Shown: positions 34,936-43,009, numbered from the stretch's first letter. The stretch: DNA of 52,510 nt from Anaerolineae bacterium (GCA_018648605.1 JABGQU010000003.1:1-52510), one strand, 5' to 3'. A program made the numbers and translations. The notes: generated by a model from the letters alone, not told the origin.

Positions 34936-36279
34936 ATGAGTCAAACCTACGTCATCGGACATATTAACCCCGACACCGATACCATCGCCGCCGCACTCGG
35001 TTATGCCTGGTTGCTGCACGAGTGCGGCGAAAGTAATATTAAAGCCGCCCGTGCTGGCGCACTCAACCCCCAAACTATGTGGATCCTGAAACATCTCGAT
35101 TTGGATGCGCCCACGTTGCTGAACGACGCCTCCCCGCGTTTTAATGCCGTCCTCCGACGATTGGATACCACCGACCCGGACGCACCGCTAAGAGACGCTT
35201 GGGCGATTGCATCGCGCACCGGTGGCGTTGCTCCCGTTGTGGAAGCGGACGGCAAACCCTTCGGCTTAATCACGGGGGGCAGCATTTTCGCCTATATGAG
35301 CGAGGTGATCGGCGCGCATAGCAAAAAGCAGGAGATGAAGATTTCCGATATTCTCGACGCTCCCTGCCGCGAAGCCTGCAATATGGACGTGCCTACCGTC
35401 AAGGCAAGAGGACGCATCCGAGATTCTATCAATCGGCTGCTGCGCTTCGAAGGGGATAATTTCTTTGTCGTCAATGAAGATGGCGTCTACAAAGGTGTCT
35501 GCCGCCAACGGGATGCCCTCAACCCGCCGCGTATCAAGATCGTCATGGTCGATCATAACGAGGCTCGTCAGGCATTGGCGCATCTCGAAGAAGCGGAATT
35601 GATCGAGATACTCGACCATCACCGTTTGGGGAATCCATCCACGCATGTGCCGATCCGCTTTACGGTGGATATTGTCGGCAGCACCAGCACGCTCGTTTCG
35701 GAGAAGATCGAAGAAGCCGGTTTGAGCGCGCCGCCGCGTATCGCGGGGGTTTTGTTGGCAGGTTTGCTTTCTGATACGTTAATTCTCACATCCCCAACGA
35801 CAACCGACCGCGACAAAGATGCCGCAAAACGCATGGCGCGCTGGGCATTTGTCCACGGCGGTCCTTTGGCGGGCGAGACAGTCCAATCTTTCGGCGAACA
35901 GATCCTGAGCGCGGGAGCCGGTTTGGGCACGCGCGAGCCGAGCGAGATCGTTAGCAGTGACCTGAAACTCTACGACGGCGGTGAATACAGATTTGCCGTC
36001 TCCCAAGCCGAGGTGACCGATATGCGTCAACTCGACAAATATCTCAACAAATTACAAGATGCGCTCAAAGAAACGCGCAGCAAAAAAGCAGTCGATTTTG
36101 CGATGCTGATGGTCACAGACGTGGTGCGCGGCTCAAGCCGTTTGCTGATCGTGGAAGAACCCAGCGAACTAAGCGACCTGCCCTACCCGCGCCAACCCGA
36201 CGGCACACGCCTAGCGAAAGGCGTTGTCTCGCGCAAGAAGCAGTTATTGCCAACGGTTTTGGGGCTGTTGGAGCGATAG
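34936..36279 (+). CDS. Family II inorganic pyrophosphatase with CBS domains
   Basis: This 447-residue DHH-superfamily enzyme hydrolyses pyrophosphate using Mn or Co ions. The metal-binding motifs are GHINPDTDTIAAA at residues 8-20, VDHNEA near 204, and LDHHRLGNPSTH near 226-237. The C-terminal DHHA2 part ends with the substrate-binding SRKKQLLPTVLG near 434-445. Between them (about 75-190) is a pair of CBS domains that bind adenine nucleotides and regulate such enzymes. The usual extra DRTGG domain is absent, so this is the shorter regulated form. A TGAGGA element precedes the ATG. The deaminase gene follows after 36 bases. Confidence 0.92.
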   Translation: MSQTYVIGHINPDTDTIAAALGYAWLLHECGESNIKAARAGALNPQTMWILKHLDLDAPTLLNDASPRFNAVLRRLDTTDPDAPLRDAWAIASRTGGVAPVVEADGKPFGLITGGSIFAYMSEVIGAHSKKQEMKISDILDAPCREACNMDVPTVKARGRIRDSINRLLRFEGDNFFVVNEDGVYKGVCRQRDALNPPRIKIVMVDHNEARQALAHLEEAELIEILDHHRLGNPSTHVPIRFTVDIVGSTSTLVSEKIEEAGLSAPPRIAGVLLAGLLSDTLILTSPTTTDRDKDAAKRMARWAFVHGGPLAGETVQSFGEQILSAGAGLGTREPSEIVSSDLKLYDGGEYRFAVSQAEVTDMRQLDKYLNKLQDALKETRSKKAVDFAMLMVTDVVRGSSRLLIVEEPSELSDLPYPRQPDGTRLAKGVVSRKKQLLPTVLGLLER

Positions 36280-36315
36280 TGGTCACACTGAAAACAGACA
36301 AAACAAGGAAACCAC

Positions 36316-36783
36316 ATGCCCACAGATCACGACTATATGTTACACACCGTAAAGTTGGCAAAAGCAGCCGGAGAAGCGGGCAACTTACCCATTGGCGCTT
36401 TAATTGCTTTAGATGGGAAGATCATCGCTGAGGGGCAAAACAGACTTTGGGCTCCGGTCATAAATCCCGGGCGTCATGCCGAGATCGATGCGCTGGCTGG
36501 GATTAAAACATCCCTTTGGAATCGCGCCAAAGAGATGACACTCTACACCAGCCTTGAACCTTGCCTAATGTGCTTGAGCACCATTTTGCTACATCGCATT
36601 GGGCATGTGATCTACGGTGCAGATGATCCACGCGGCGGCGCACTTTGTACCGTCGGGCATATGCCTCCCGCATTTGAGCGGTTCTACAAAGAATTGAAAA
36701 TGACCGGCCCCGCCCTGCAGGAAGAATGTGATGAGTTATTTCGGCAAGTCGTCGTCAAAATCGAGTCACGTATTGCCAAATGA
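36316..36783 (+). CDS. Cytidine/guanine deaminase-like zinc nucleoside deaminase
   Basis: This 155-residue zinc deaminase has the two family motifs RHAEIDAL (His ligand and catalytic Glu) near residues 55-62 and PCLMCLSTILLHRIGHVIYG near 85-104 (two Cys ligands). The architecture is that of guanine deaminase, tRNA adenosine deaminase and related enzymes. It is shorter at the N-terminus than TadA proteins and more like free-base or nucleoside deaminases. The XdhC-type gene starts 15 bases after its stop, which favours purine catabolism (for example guanine to xanthine, then hydroxylation). The exact substrate is inferred. AAGGA precedes the ATG. Confidence 0.85.
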   Translation: MPTDHDYMLHTVKLAKAAGEAGNLPIGALIALDGKIIAEGQNRLWAPVINPGRHAEIDALAGIKTSLWNRAKEMTLYTSLEPCLMCLSTILLHRIGHVIYGADDPRGGALCTVGHMPPAFERFYKELKMTGPALQEECDELFRQVVVKIESRIAK

Positions 36784-36785
36784 GA

Positions 36786-36791
36786 TAAAAT
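36786..36791 (+). promoter_or_regulatory. -10 box just before the XdhC-type gene
   Basis: TAAAAT lies seven bases before the ATG and directly after the stop of the deaminase gene. The same TAnAAT-to-ATG spacing occurs at cofE and the nitroreductase, and no ribosome site is present. Confidence 0.4.
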
Positions 36792-36798
36792 CATTCCT

Positions 36799-37590
36799 AT
36801 GAAAACTATCTATCAAGCGCTCGCAGAAATTGAAGCGAGTAATCAAAGTGCTGCGTTAGCAACGATCGTGCGCAGCAAAGGCTCCACGCCACGCCACGGG
36901 ACGAGCAAAATGCTGGTCTACGCTGACGGAAGCACCCTTGGCACGGTCGGCGGCGGGGAGATGGAGAGACGCGTCCACGCGGCGGCGTTGGAAGCTATGC
37001 AGGATGGCGAAGCACGCTATCTGACCTATAACATGTCTGACCCGTCGAAGGGCGATCCCGGCATTTGCGGCGGGACAGTGGAGGTCTATGTGGAACCTAT
37101 TTTGCCTGACCCCAGTTTGTTGTTGATCGGCGCAGGGCATGTCGGCAAAGCGGTGGTGCATCTCGCCAAATGGCTGGGATTCCGCACCATCGTTGTAGAA
37201 GATAACGCCGAGTTTTGCACGCCGGAGCATATCCCGGGCGGGGATGAGTATCATCCCGTTGCAATGGATGCGATCACTGAGCATGTGCAAATTAACGCGC
37301 AGACCTATATCGTCATGGCGACACGCGGCGCGGATGTGGACGCGGTCGCGTTGCCCGATCTACTTGCCAGCCCCGCTGCCTATATCGGCGTAATCGGCTC
37401 GAAGCGACGCTGGTTAGCGGCAGCAAGTTTACTGCAAGAACGCGGCGTAGACGAAGCGCAGCTCAAGCGCATCCACTCGCCCATCGGTCTTGAAATTGAA
37501 GCCGAGACGCCAGAGGAGATCGCCGTCAGCATTATGGCGGAGGTCTTGATGATCCGGCATGGTGGCACGGGCGAGAAGATGAGTGCCTAA
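36799..37590 (+). CDS. xdhC: XdhC/CoxI-family molybdenum hydroxylase maturation factor
   Basis: XdhC-type proteins bind the molybdenum cofactor, help to sulfurate it and insert it into xanthine-dehydrogenase-like enzymes. The 263-residue protein opens with the XdhC_CoxI domain (ATIVRSKGSTPRHGTSKMLV, then GTVGGGEMERRV). The C-terminal half is a Rossmann domain, LLIGAGHVGKAVVHLAK near residues 109-125. GVIGSKRRWLAA near 195 and RIHSPIGLEIEAETPEEIAVSIMAE near 227-251 are the classical closing motifs. It is the only maturation gene in the window and presumably serves the hydroxylase subunits at 18.9 and 25.6 kb. Its closeness to a purine-type deaminase gene supports a purine or N-heterocycle substrate. 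Confidence 0.93.
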   Translation: MKTIYQALAEIEASNQSAALATIVRSKGSTPRHGTSKMLVYADGSTLGTVGGGEMERRVHAAALEAMQDGEARYLTYNMSDPSKGDPGICGGTVEVYVEPILPDPSLLLIGAGHVGKAVVHLAKWLGFRTIVVEDNAEFCTPEHIPGGDEYHPVAMDAITEHVQINAQTYIVMATRGADVDAVALPDLLASPAAYIGVIGSKRRWLAAASLLQERGVDEAQLKRIHSPIGLEIEAETPEEIAVSIMAEVLMIRHGGTGEKMSA

Positions 37591-37595
37591 GCCTT

Positions 37596-37640
37596 GGTGA
37601 TGATGCTCTGCGCCATCACCAGCGTTTCAACGCAGAGCAT
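37596..37640 (+). other. Two mutually exclusive hairpins after xdhC
   Basis: GGTGATG (37596-37602) pairs with CATCACC (37614-37620), while ATGCTCTGCG (37603-37612) pairs with CGCAGAGCAT (37631-37640). The second left arm lies in the loop of the first hairpin, and the two cannot form as nested structures. No T tract follows, so a switch or a decayed repeat are both possible. Confidence 0.4.
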
Positions 37641-37672
37641 TGAACCGAGAATGACATAGATGAGTCTGTAAT

Positions 37673-37759
37673 CTGTCACTGCGAGCATCTTTTTGCGAAG
37701 CAGTCTCCCGCACAGAGATGGAAATTGCTTCGCAGAAAAACATCGGTTCGCAATGACAG
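37673..37759. repeat. Intergenic 'gaagca...tgcttcgc' inverted repeat
   Basis: CTGTCA...GCGA at the left end pairs with TCGCAATGACAG at the right end, and GCGAAGCA pairs with TGCTTCGC inside. A part copy of the same family occurs near 8115-8155. No coding potential is seen. Confidence 0.7.
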
Positions 37760-37849
37760 GGCAGAATTACAACCAGTTTCGACCAGCAAACGTATATTGA
37801 ATACGCTATAATAAAGCAGTTATTGTCACCTATTCATAAGGAGATAGCC

Positions 37850-38899
37850 ATGGCTCGTATCTTTGATGTAATCGAATACCCCAATGAAATGCAGAACGAG
37901 ATCGTTCACCGCTTCCCCGAAAAAGGGATCGGGGACTATCGCATCGGCTCGCAAGTCATTGTGCGTGAATCACAAAACGCAGTTTTCTTCCGTGATGGTC
38001 AGGCGCTCGACACTTTTGGCCCTGGTCGCCACACCATAGCGACTGCCAACATCCCGAAGATCATTGATTTTATCGGTAAGGCTTTTAATGATCGTACGCC
38101 CTTCCCGGCAGAGGTCTACTTTGTCTCGATGAAGGAGTTTGCCGACATCAAATGGGGCACACCGCAACCGATCATCGTCCGAAATCCGGGCATGGGTTTG
38201 GGCGTGGCATTATTGCAGGGTTTCGGCACTTATTCTGTGCAAGTCAGTGACCCACAGCAATTTGTGACCCAAATTGTCGGCACGCAAGGCACCTACGATA
38301 TGGACGATATTGAAGATCGTCTGCGTACCATGCTGCTCTCAAAATTTGCCGATTTGCTCGGCGAAACCGGCGCAAAGAATAGCGTCCCAGAAATGATCGG
38401 ATTGACCGAAGAACTCGGTGCTGGCGTACGCGCCAAAGCGCAACCTGATTTTGCCGCGCTAGGCTTGACCCTTAAATCCTTCTATATTGGCAACCTGAAA
38501 CCTTCTTCCAAGTCGGCACAGGAATTGCGCGATATGGGCATGCTCGATATGGCAACTTACACCCAACTCCAGGCAGCAGATGCCATGCGCGATGCAGCCA
38601 ATAACGAAGGTGGCGGAGCCGGTCTTACCGCTGGCATCGGTGCAGGTATGGGCATCGGGAATCTTATGCAAAACGCTACATCTGGTGCAGCCGTGCAGCA
38701 ACAAAACCAGCAGGCCGCTCCTGCCGCTGCGAGTGGTGGAATGCCCAGCGTAATGACCCCCGCAGAAGCAGCCGCCATCTTGAAAGTTTCCCAGGAAGAT
38801 GTGATGGCAGCCATCACCGCTGGCGATCTGAAAGCCAAGAAACTCGGCAACGCCTATCGCATTAGCAAAGGTGCGCTGGAGAAATTCTTAAGCGAATAA
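37850..38899 (+). CDS. SPFH-domain protein with C-terminal excisionase-like HTH
   Basis: This 349-residue protein starts with a YdjI-like SPFH/band-7 domain (residues 1-240; for example RFPEKGIGDYRIGSQVIVRE, then FFRDGQALDTFGPGRHT near 44-60). These proteins assemble into membrane-associated rings or scaffolds. A Gly/Ala/Gln-rich linker follows (about 245-300). The last 50 residues are a helix-turn-helix of the excisionase/MerR-like type (TPAEAAAILKVSQEDVMAAI, then KKLGNAYRISKGALEKFL). Many relatives end in a zinc ribbon instead, so this tail is unusual. The start at 37850 has AAGGAG eight bases upstream and a TATAAT at 37807. A terminator follows the stop. Confidence 0.85.
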   Translation: MARIFDVIEYPNEMQNEIVHRFPEKGIGDYRIGSQVIVRESQNAVFFRDGQALDTFGPGRHTIATANIPKIIDFIGKAFNDRTPFPAEVYFVSMKEFADIKWGTPQPIIVRNPGMGLGVALLQGFGTYSVQVSDPQQFVTQIVGTQGTYDMDDIEDRLRTMLLSKFADLLGETGAKNSVPEMIGLTEELGAGVRAKAQPDFAALGLTLKSFYIGNLKPSSKSAQELRDMGMLDMATYTQLQAADAMRDAANNEGGGAGLTAGIGAGMGIGNLMQNATSGAAVQQQNQQAAPAAASGGMPSVMTPAEAAAILKVSQEDVMAAITAGDLKAKKLGNAYRISKGALEKFLSE

Positions 38900-38916
38900 G
38901 ACAAGTTCGAAAGTTT

Positions 38917-38960
38917 AAAAATGAAGGTCGTTCTCGTCATTGAGAACGACCTTCATTTTT
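38917..38960. terminator. Bidirectional terminator between convergent genes
   Basis: Arms 38917-38935 and 38942-38960 are perfectly paired over 19 bases with a six-base loop. Each strand ends in five T, so it can stop transcription from the SPFH gene and from nnrD. Confidence 0.88.
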
Positions 38961-39008
38961 GGGATGAAAAACCGCTTCGCACGTGACTTGGGCTTGGTAC
39001 CGTTTAAT

Positions 39009-39068
39009 AGCCCCCTCTGCCCCGTCGGGCATCTCCCCCAAATTCTAAGTACGTAATTTAGAGGGGAG
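39009..39068. repeat. C/G-rich palindromic repeat, 'ctcccccaaatt' family
   Basis: CTCCCCCAAATT at the left pairs with AATTTAGAGGGGAG at the right, preceded by CCCCCTCTGCCCCGTCGGGCAT. The same sequence pattern recurs at 44963-45022. It lies just after the nnrD stop on the minus strand. Confidence 0.7.
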
Positions 39069-39079
39069 TACTTCCAAGA

Positions 39080-40714
39080 TTACTCCAAATCAGCCAAAAT
39101 ATCCGGGACAGCAGACAAGATATCGCCCGCCAAAACGGATGCGGATGCTCCCAACATCTCACCCGCCAACATCCCCGCCTGCGCATGGATCCATGAACCT
39201 GCTACCGCTGCTTCAACAGCATTTAGCCCCTGAGCGCGGAGGCCTACGATCAGGCCCGCAAGCACATCCCCAGACCCCGCACGCGCCAAACTCGGCGACG
39301 CAACAGGGATAGTATATGTTTCGCCATTTGGTGCAGCAATCACCGTAAACGCGCCTTTCAAGACAACAACGTGTCCCCATTCCTGCGCATACTTCTTCGC
39401 GATCTCCAGACGATCCGCTTGAATTTCAGCAACCGAAAGCCCTGTCATCACCGCCATCTCGCCGGGATGCGGAGTCAGTACAGCAGGCTCAGAGATAAGC
39501 CCATGCCAATTCTCGATCTGGGCAAGCAGTTTTAGCCCATCAGCATCAAATACAAGGGGTGGCAATTCAACTTTTCTTTCATCTTTCTTCTTTTCTGCGC
39601 CATGTATAAAACCCATCCCGCCAGAAGTTTTATTGACATTACCTTTCAATTTCAATAAGTTCTCAATAAAGTCGCGTGTGGTCTCTTCCACGCCAAAACC
39701 AGGTCCAACCAAAAGGGCAGTCGCACGCTCAAGATTTTCGAGCAAAATGCTTGCTGCATCCGCTGCAACAACGCCTAGTTTATGCGGGAGAAGCACCCAG
39801 GTCGTTTCGGGGAATTGCCCTGCCAGAGAACTATGCAAAATAGATGGGATTGCTAACGTCACCAAACCCGCGCCAATGCGATAAGCGGCTTTACCCGCCA
39901 GCAATGCCGCGCCCGTATAGTTGACCGACCCCGCCGCGATGAGCGCCGTCCCAAACATACCTTTATGTGCCGAAAGCGGACGCTCCGGTAATAGCCCGGC
40001 AACTTGGTCTTCGCTAACGACAAAATTACTCACCGAAACCCAATCGGGGACTTTATCTGTCACGCCGATGTCCACAACAGCGATGTCGCCACAAAGCTCA
40101 AAGGCAGGCAATTTTAGCAAGCCAAATTTGATCGCTGCCATCGTCACTGTGATATCAGCCGGGATAGTCTCCGGCGCGGCTTCACCGCTATCGCTGTCGA
40201 TCCCGGACGGACAGTCAATCGCCACGATATAAGGTGCCCAGCTAACGCTTTCAAGAGCGTCACTAGCGGCACCGAGCAGATCAGCAGCGTTTTCTCGAAG
40301 CGGAAGTTTAATGCCTGTGCCAAATAAGCCATCCAAGAAGACAGATCTCTCTGTTGTAAGTGCAGTTAGCTTTTCAAAATCCTTGTCATTTTGAGCGGTG
40401 ATAATCTTCCCGCCAGCTTTTTTAACGCGTTCGACAAGCGCATCATCCTTCATCTTGCGTTTAAATAGATAGGCAGTTACATCCCAGCCTTCGGCAGCAA
40501 GATTTTCGAGCGCGACGAGCGCATCCCCACCGTTGTTGCCAGGACCAACGAGCGCCAATATCGTATCTTCACTATTTGGGCTATCAGGCAGATCAAGGAT
40601 AATCTCAGCAATGCCGCGACCAGCGTTTTCCATTAATTGAGCGAAAGAGACGCCACCGACCGCGTCAGTTTGAATGTCGATATTACGCATTTCTGCGACA
40701 GAGATATATTTCAT
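39080..40714 (-). CDS. nnrD: Bifunctional NAD(P)HX epimerase/dehydratase
   Basis: This 544-residue repair enzyme restores hydrated NADH and NADPH. The N-terminal half (residues 1-215) is the YjeF-like epimerase (AEMRNIDIQTDAVGGVSFAQLMENAGR, then VGPGNNGGDALVA near 54-66). The C-terminal half (about 225-544) is the ADP-dependent dehydratase. It contains LTPHPGEMAVMTGL near 413-426 and the phosphate-binding SLARAGSGDVLAGLIVGL near 478-495. The start at 40714 has an AAGGAA ribosome site and is preferred to an in-frame start 18 bases upstream that lies beyond that site. It is last in a minus-strand run after the SCP2-like gene and the aldehyde oxidoreductase, and may share their transcript. Confidence 0.94.
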   Translation of the reverse strand: MKYISVAEMRNIDIQTDAVGGVSFAQLMENAGRGIAEIILDLPDSPNSEDTILALVGPGNNGGDALVALENLAAEGWDVTAYLFKRKMKDDALVERVKKAGGKIITAQNDKDFEKLTALTTERSVFLDGLFGTGIKLPLRENAADLLGAASDALESVSWAPYIVAIDCPSGIDSDSGEAAPETIPADITVTMAAIKFGLLKLPAFELCGDIAVVDIGVTDKVPDWVSVSNFVVSEDQVAGLLPERPLSAHKGMFGTALIAAGSVNYTGAALLAGKAAYRIGAGLVTLAIPSILHSSLAGQFPETTWVLLPHKLGVVAADAASILLENLERATALLVGPGFGVEETTRDFIENLLKLKGNVNKTSGGMGFIHGAEKKKDERKVELPPLVFDADGLKLLAQIENWHGLISEPAVLTPHPGEMAVMTGLSVAEIQADRLEIAKKYAQEWGHVVVLKGAFTVIAAPNGETYTIPVASPSLARAGSGDVLAGLIVGLRAQGLNAVEAAVAGSWIHAQAGMLAGEMLGASASVLAGDILSAVPDILADLE

Positions 40715-40732
40715 AAAAAATTCCTTTTGCAT

Positions 40733-40765
40733 TTGTAGGGGCGAGTCTGAGACTCGCCCCTACAA
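40733..40765. repeat. 15-pair hairpin between the AOR and nnrD genes
   Basis: TTGTAGGGGCGAGTC and GACTCGCCCCTACAA flank a TGA loop. It is a common-looking dispersed bacterial repeat and fills the space between the oxidoreductase stop and the nnrD ribosome site. The stem has no T tract in the minus-strand direction. Confidence 0.75.
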
Positions 40766-40772
40766 GATGATT

Positions 40773-42569
40773 TTACAAATCCACTAAACCGAGTTCTTCC
40801 AACTTTTCAGGCAAAGGCACGCCATTTTCGTCCCAGCTACGGGCGGTGTAGTAGGCGGCGAGCATCTCGTCGAAGGGGATGACATAGCCTTCGGCGCCAC
40901 CGTCGGGGAGCGGTTGGAGGATGGGGTCGGGCAGATGATCGTCCGCGCCGACCAAGCCTAAATTAAGGTTGATGCGCCGTTTGAGATTCCAGGCACGTTC
41001 GCCAGCAAGCATTAGTCCATCCAAGTCCAAATCCAGACCGCAAGCGGCATTTACCAAATCCAACACGGTTTCGGGTGGGACGTTGGCAAAATGGCAAAGC
41101 ACGAGAGCGTTGCCGATGGTGCGCCAATCCTGATGGAGGGCAACATTAGCAGCCTTCTCAGCCCCCGCGTAGCGATCAAAATATTCAAGCCCAAGACTTT
41201 CATCGACCTGACCGATATCCGCAAGGAAATAATCAGATTGATTATGACAAGCACCACGCGGCGACGTAGCATAAACCAAGGCCATCCCCGATGCCCCACG
41301 CGGATCGTGATAAGCCAGCTCCAAACCATTAACTTGCACCGCTTGTTCGGCAACACCAAAATGCTTTCCCAACGCGAGCGCACCATCTGCAAGCAGCGCG
41401 CCAAAGCCTTCACGGCGTGCCATCTGATGCAAAAGTGTTTCAGCAGATTCGGCATTGCCCCAATTAAGCGAAAGTCCGTCAGTATCTTTAGTAGAAATAA
41501 TGCCTTGCTCAAAAAGACTATACGCAAGACCAAGCGTGCCGCTCGCCGAGATCACATCCATGCCATAGCGGTCACAAAGCTCTCCCATACGCGTTGCAAA
41601 AACGGCATCGGTCAACCCAAGATTGGGCCCGAAACCAACCAGCGTTTCGTATTCTGGCCCCTTGCGTTTTTCACCATCACCGATATTAACCACACGCCCG
41701 CAAGCGATCACGCAGGCATGGCAAGCCTTTTTGCCAACCAGAATAGTCTCAGCAACGCTCGAGCCCGAAACCTTATCGGCGCCTTCGAGCGCACCTGCGC
41801 TGAAATATTTTTTCGGCATTTCGCCGAGATAATCGAGATAATCCGCTGCGCCCGCCGAGCCGAGATCGCTTAAAACACTCGTCATCGGGTCGGTTTTTAA
41901 GGTGCGGTTCGCACCTGAGCGCAAGCCTTTGAATTCATCCGGTCTCGCCAGCGGGATCGCACCCGTGCCGCGCACAGCAATGGCTTTGAGATTCCTCGAT
42001 CCCATGACCGCGCCAAGACCTGTGCGTCCTGCTGCACGCCCATGGTCGCAGAACAACCCAGCAAAGGCGACCTTGTTCTCGCCAGCGATACCAATGCTCA
42101 AGATTTTTGTGGATTTCGAGCCTGTTTCCGTTTGTAGGGATGTCTGTATCTCGTAGGTATCCTGACCCATAAGATGGTCTGCCGCTCTTAATTCGGGCTT
42201 GCCATCGTTTAACCAAAGATAACTTGGTGAGGCACTTTCTCCCGTCAACCAGATGCCGTCGTAGCCCGCCTTACGTAATTCGACGCCGAAAAAGCCGCCC
42301 ACATTGGATTCTGCCCACAGGCGGGTGGCGGGAGATTTTCCTGCTACCACAAATCTACCCACAGCGGGACCAGCCGTCCCCGTGAGCGGACCGGTAAGGA
42401 TCAGCAGCGGAGATTCCGGCGAAAGCGGATCAAGGTCAGCGGTCAGGTCGGCATACAAAATCCGCGCGGCGAGGGAGGCTGCGCCAAGATAATCACGTTG
42501 CCATTCGTCTGGGATTTGGTAGTCTTCAAAGGCTTGGGTGGAAAGGTTGATTTTTAGGATGGGTTGCAT
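40773..42569 (-). CDS. Tungsten-containing aldehyde:ferredoxin oxidoreductase
   Basis: This 598-residue enzyme of the AOR family interconverts aldehydes and carboxylic acids with ferredoxin, using a tungsten bis-pterin centre and one 4Fe-4S cluster. The N-terminal part (ILTGPLTGTAGPAVGRF near 55-71, then WAESNVGGFFGVELRKAGYDGIWLTGE near 86-112) is the pterin-binding domain. The cluster cysteines are in CHACVIACGRV near 284-294, with the distant fourth in NAACGLDLDLDGL near 510. The AMGSRNLKAIAVRGTG motif near 188-203 is also typical. No ferredoxin or maturase gene is adjacent. It follows the SCP2-like gene by 32 bases, and nnrD lies downstream. The aldehyde used is unknown. Confidence 0.93.
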   Translation of the reverse strand: MQPILKINLSTQAFEDYQIPDEWQRDYLGAASLAARILYADLTADLDPLSPESPLLILTGPLTGTAGPAVGRFVVAGKSPATRLWAESNVGGFFGVELRKAGYDGIWLTGESASPSYLWLNDGKPELRAADHLMGQDTYEIQTSLQTETGSKSTKILSIGIAGENKVAFAGLFCDHGRAAGRTGLGAVMGSRNLKAIAVRGTGAIPLARPDEFKGLRSGANRTLKTDPMTSVLSDLGSAGAADYLDYLGEMPKKYFSAGALEGADKVSGSSVAETILVGKKACHACVIACGRVVNIGDGEKRKGPEYETLVGFGPNLGLTDAVFATRMGELCDRYGMDVISASGTLGLAYSLFEQGIISTKDTDGLSLNWGNAESAETLLHQMARREGFGALLADGALALGKHFGVAEQAVQVNGLELAYHDPRGASGMALVYATSPRGACHNQSDYFLADIGQVDESLGLEYFDRYAGAEKAANVALHQDWRTIGNALVLCHFANVPPETVLDLVNAACGLDLDLDGLMLAGERAWNLKRRINLNLGLVGADDHLPDPILQPLPDGGAEGYVIPFDEMLAAYYTARSWDENGVPLPEKLEELGLVDL

Positions 42570-42601
42570 AATTCACCACAGAGGGCAGAAAGTTTTTAAA
42601 A

Positions 42602-43009
42602 CTAGAGCGCTTCGTCCGTAACTTCACGGGCACAGCGCACAAAGTCGAGCACGGTTGGGACATTGCGCATCATGACCGCCATATTGCCTTGCACGCCTAG
42701 TTTGCGGGTGAGCATGGCTTGCATGGGGTCCAGATCACCTTGTAATACACGCAGGAAATTGGTGTAGGAGGCTTTCAGGATGAAGGCAGGTTTCTTCTCG
42801 CCGATCTCATCCCACATGGCAACAGCACGACACTTGCCATGCCAGAGGTCTATGTAAAGAAGCATCTGCTTATCAAGCCTGTCATCAGCGTCTAGCTGGC
42901 AAAGCATATCGCCTTCCCAGTTTTTGGCAATCTGGGCATATTTTTCGTCGCTATTCAATTTCTTCTCGAGTTCTTGAAGCCATTCCAGGCTAGGGAAAAC
43001 AGCACTCAT
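42602..43009 (-). CDS. SCP2-like sterol/lipid-carrier-domain protein
   Basis: This 135-residue protein looks like a stand-alone SCP2-type domain: EKLNSDEKYAQIAKNWEGDM near 14-33, LYIDLWHGKCRAV near 48-60, and a C-terminal GNMAVMMRNVPTVLDFVRCAREV. Such domains have a hydrophobic cavity that binds lipids or acyl chains. The start at 43009 is set by an AAAGGAG ribosome site; ten further codons upstream fit poorly. It is first in the run leading to the aldehyde oxidoreductase, so a carrier role for a hydrophobic aldehyde or acid is conceivable, but that is only inference. The family call is moderately sure. Confidence 0.7.
   Translation of the reverse strand: MSAVFPSLEWLQELEKKLNSDEKYAQIAKNWEGDMLCQLDADDRLDKQMLLYIDLWHGKCRAVAMWDEIGEKKPAFILKASYTNFLRVLQGDLDPMQAMLTRKLGVQGNMAVMMRNVPTVLDFVRCAREVTDEAL

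Noticed and set aside
36316-36783. TadA tRNA adenosine deaminase
   Set aside because: The HAE and PCxxC motifs fit the whole superfamily, but the immediate xdhC neighbour favours a free purine or nucleoside deaminase; TadA is not excluded.
38740-38899. Excisionase-like domain as a sign of a prophage or integrative element
   Set aside because: The domain is the in-frame tail of an SPFH protein, and there is no integrase, attachment repeat or phage gene around it.
41091-41873. Plus-strand open frame opposite the aldehyde oxidoreductase gene
   Set aside because: The oxidoreductase has all its cluster cysteines and pterin motifs in the opposite frame, and the antisense product has no family resemblance.
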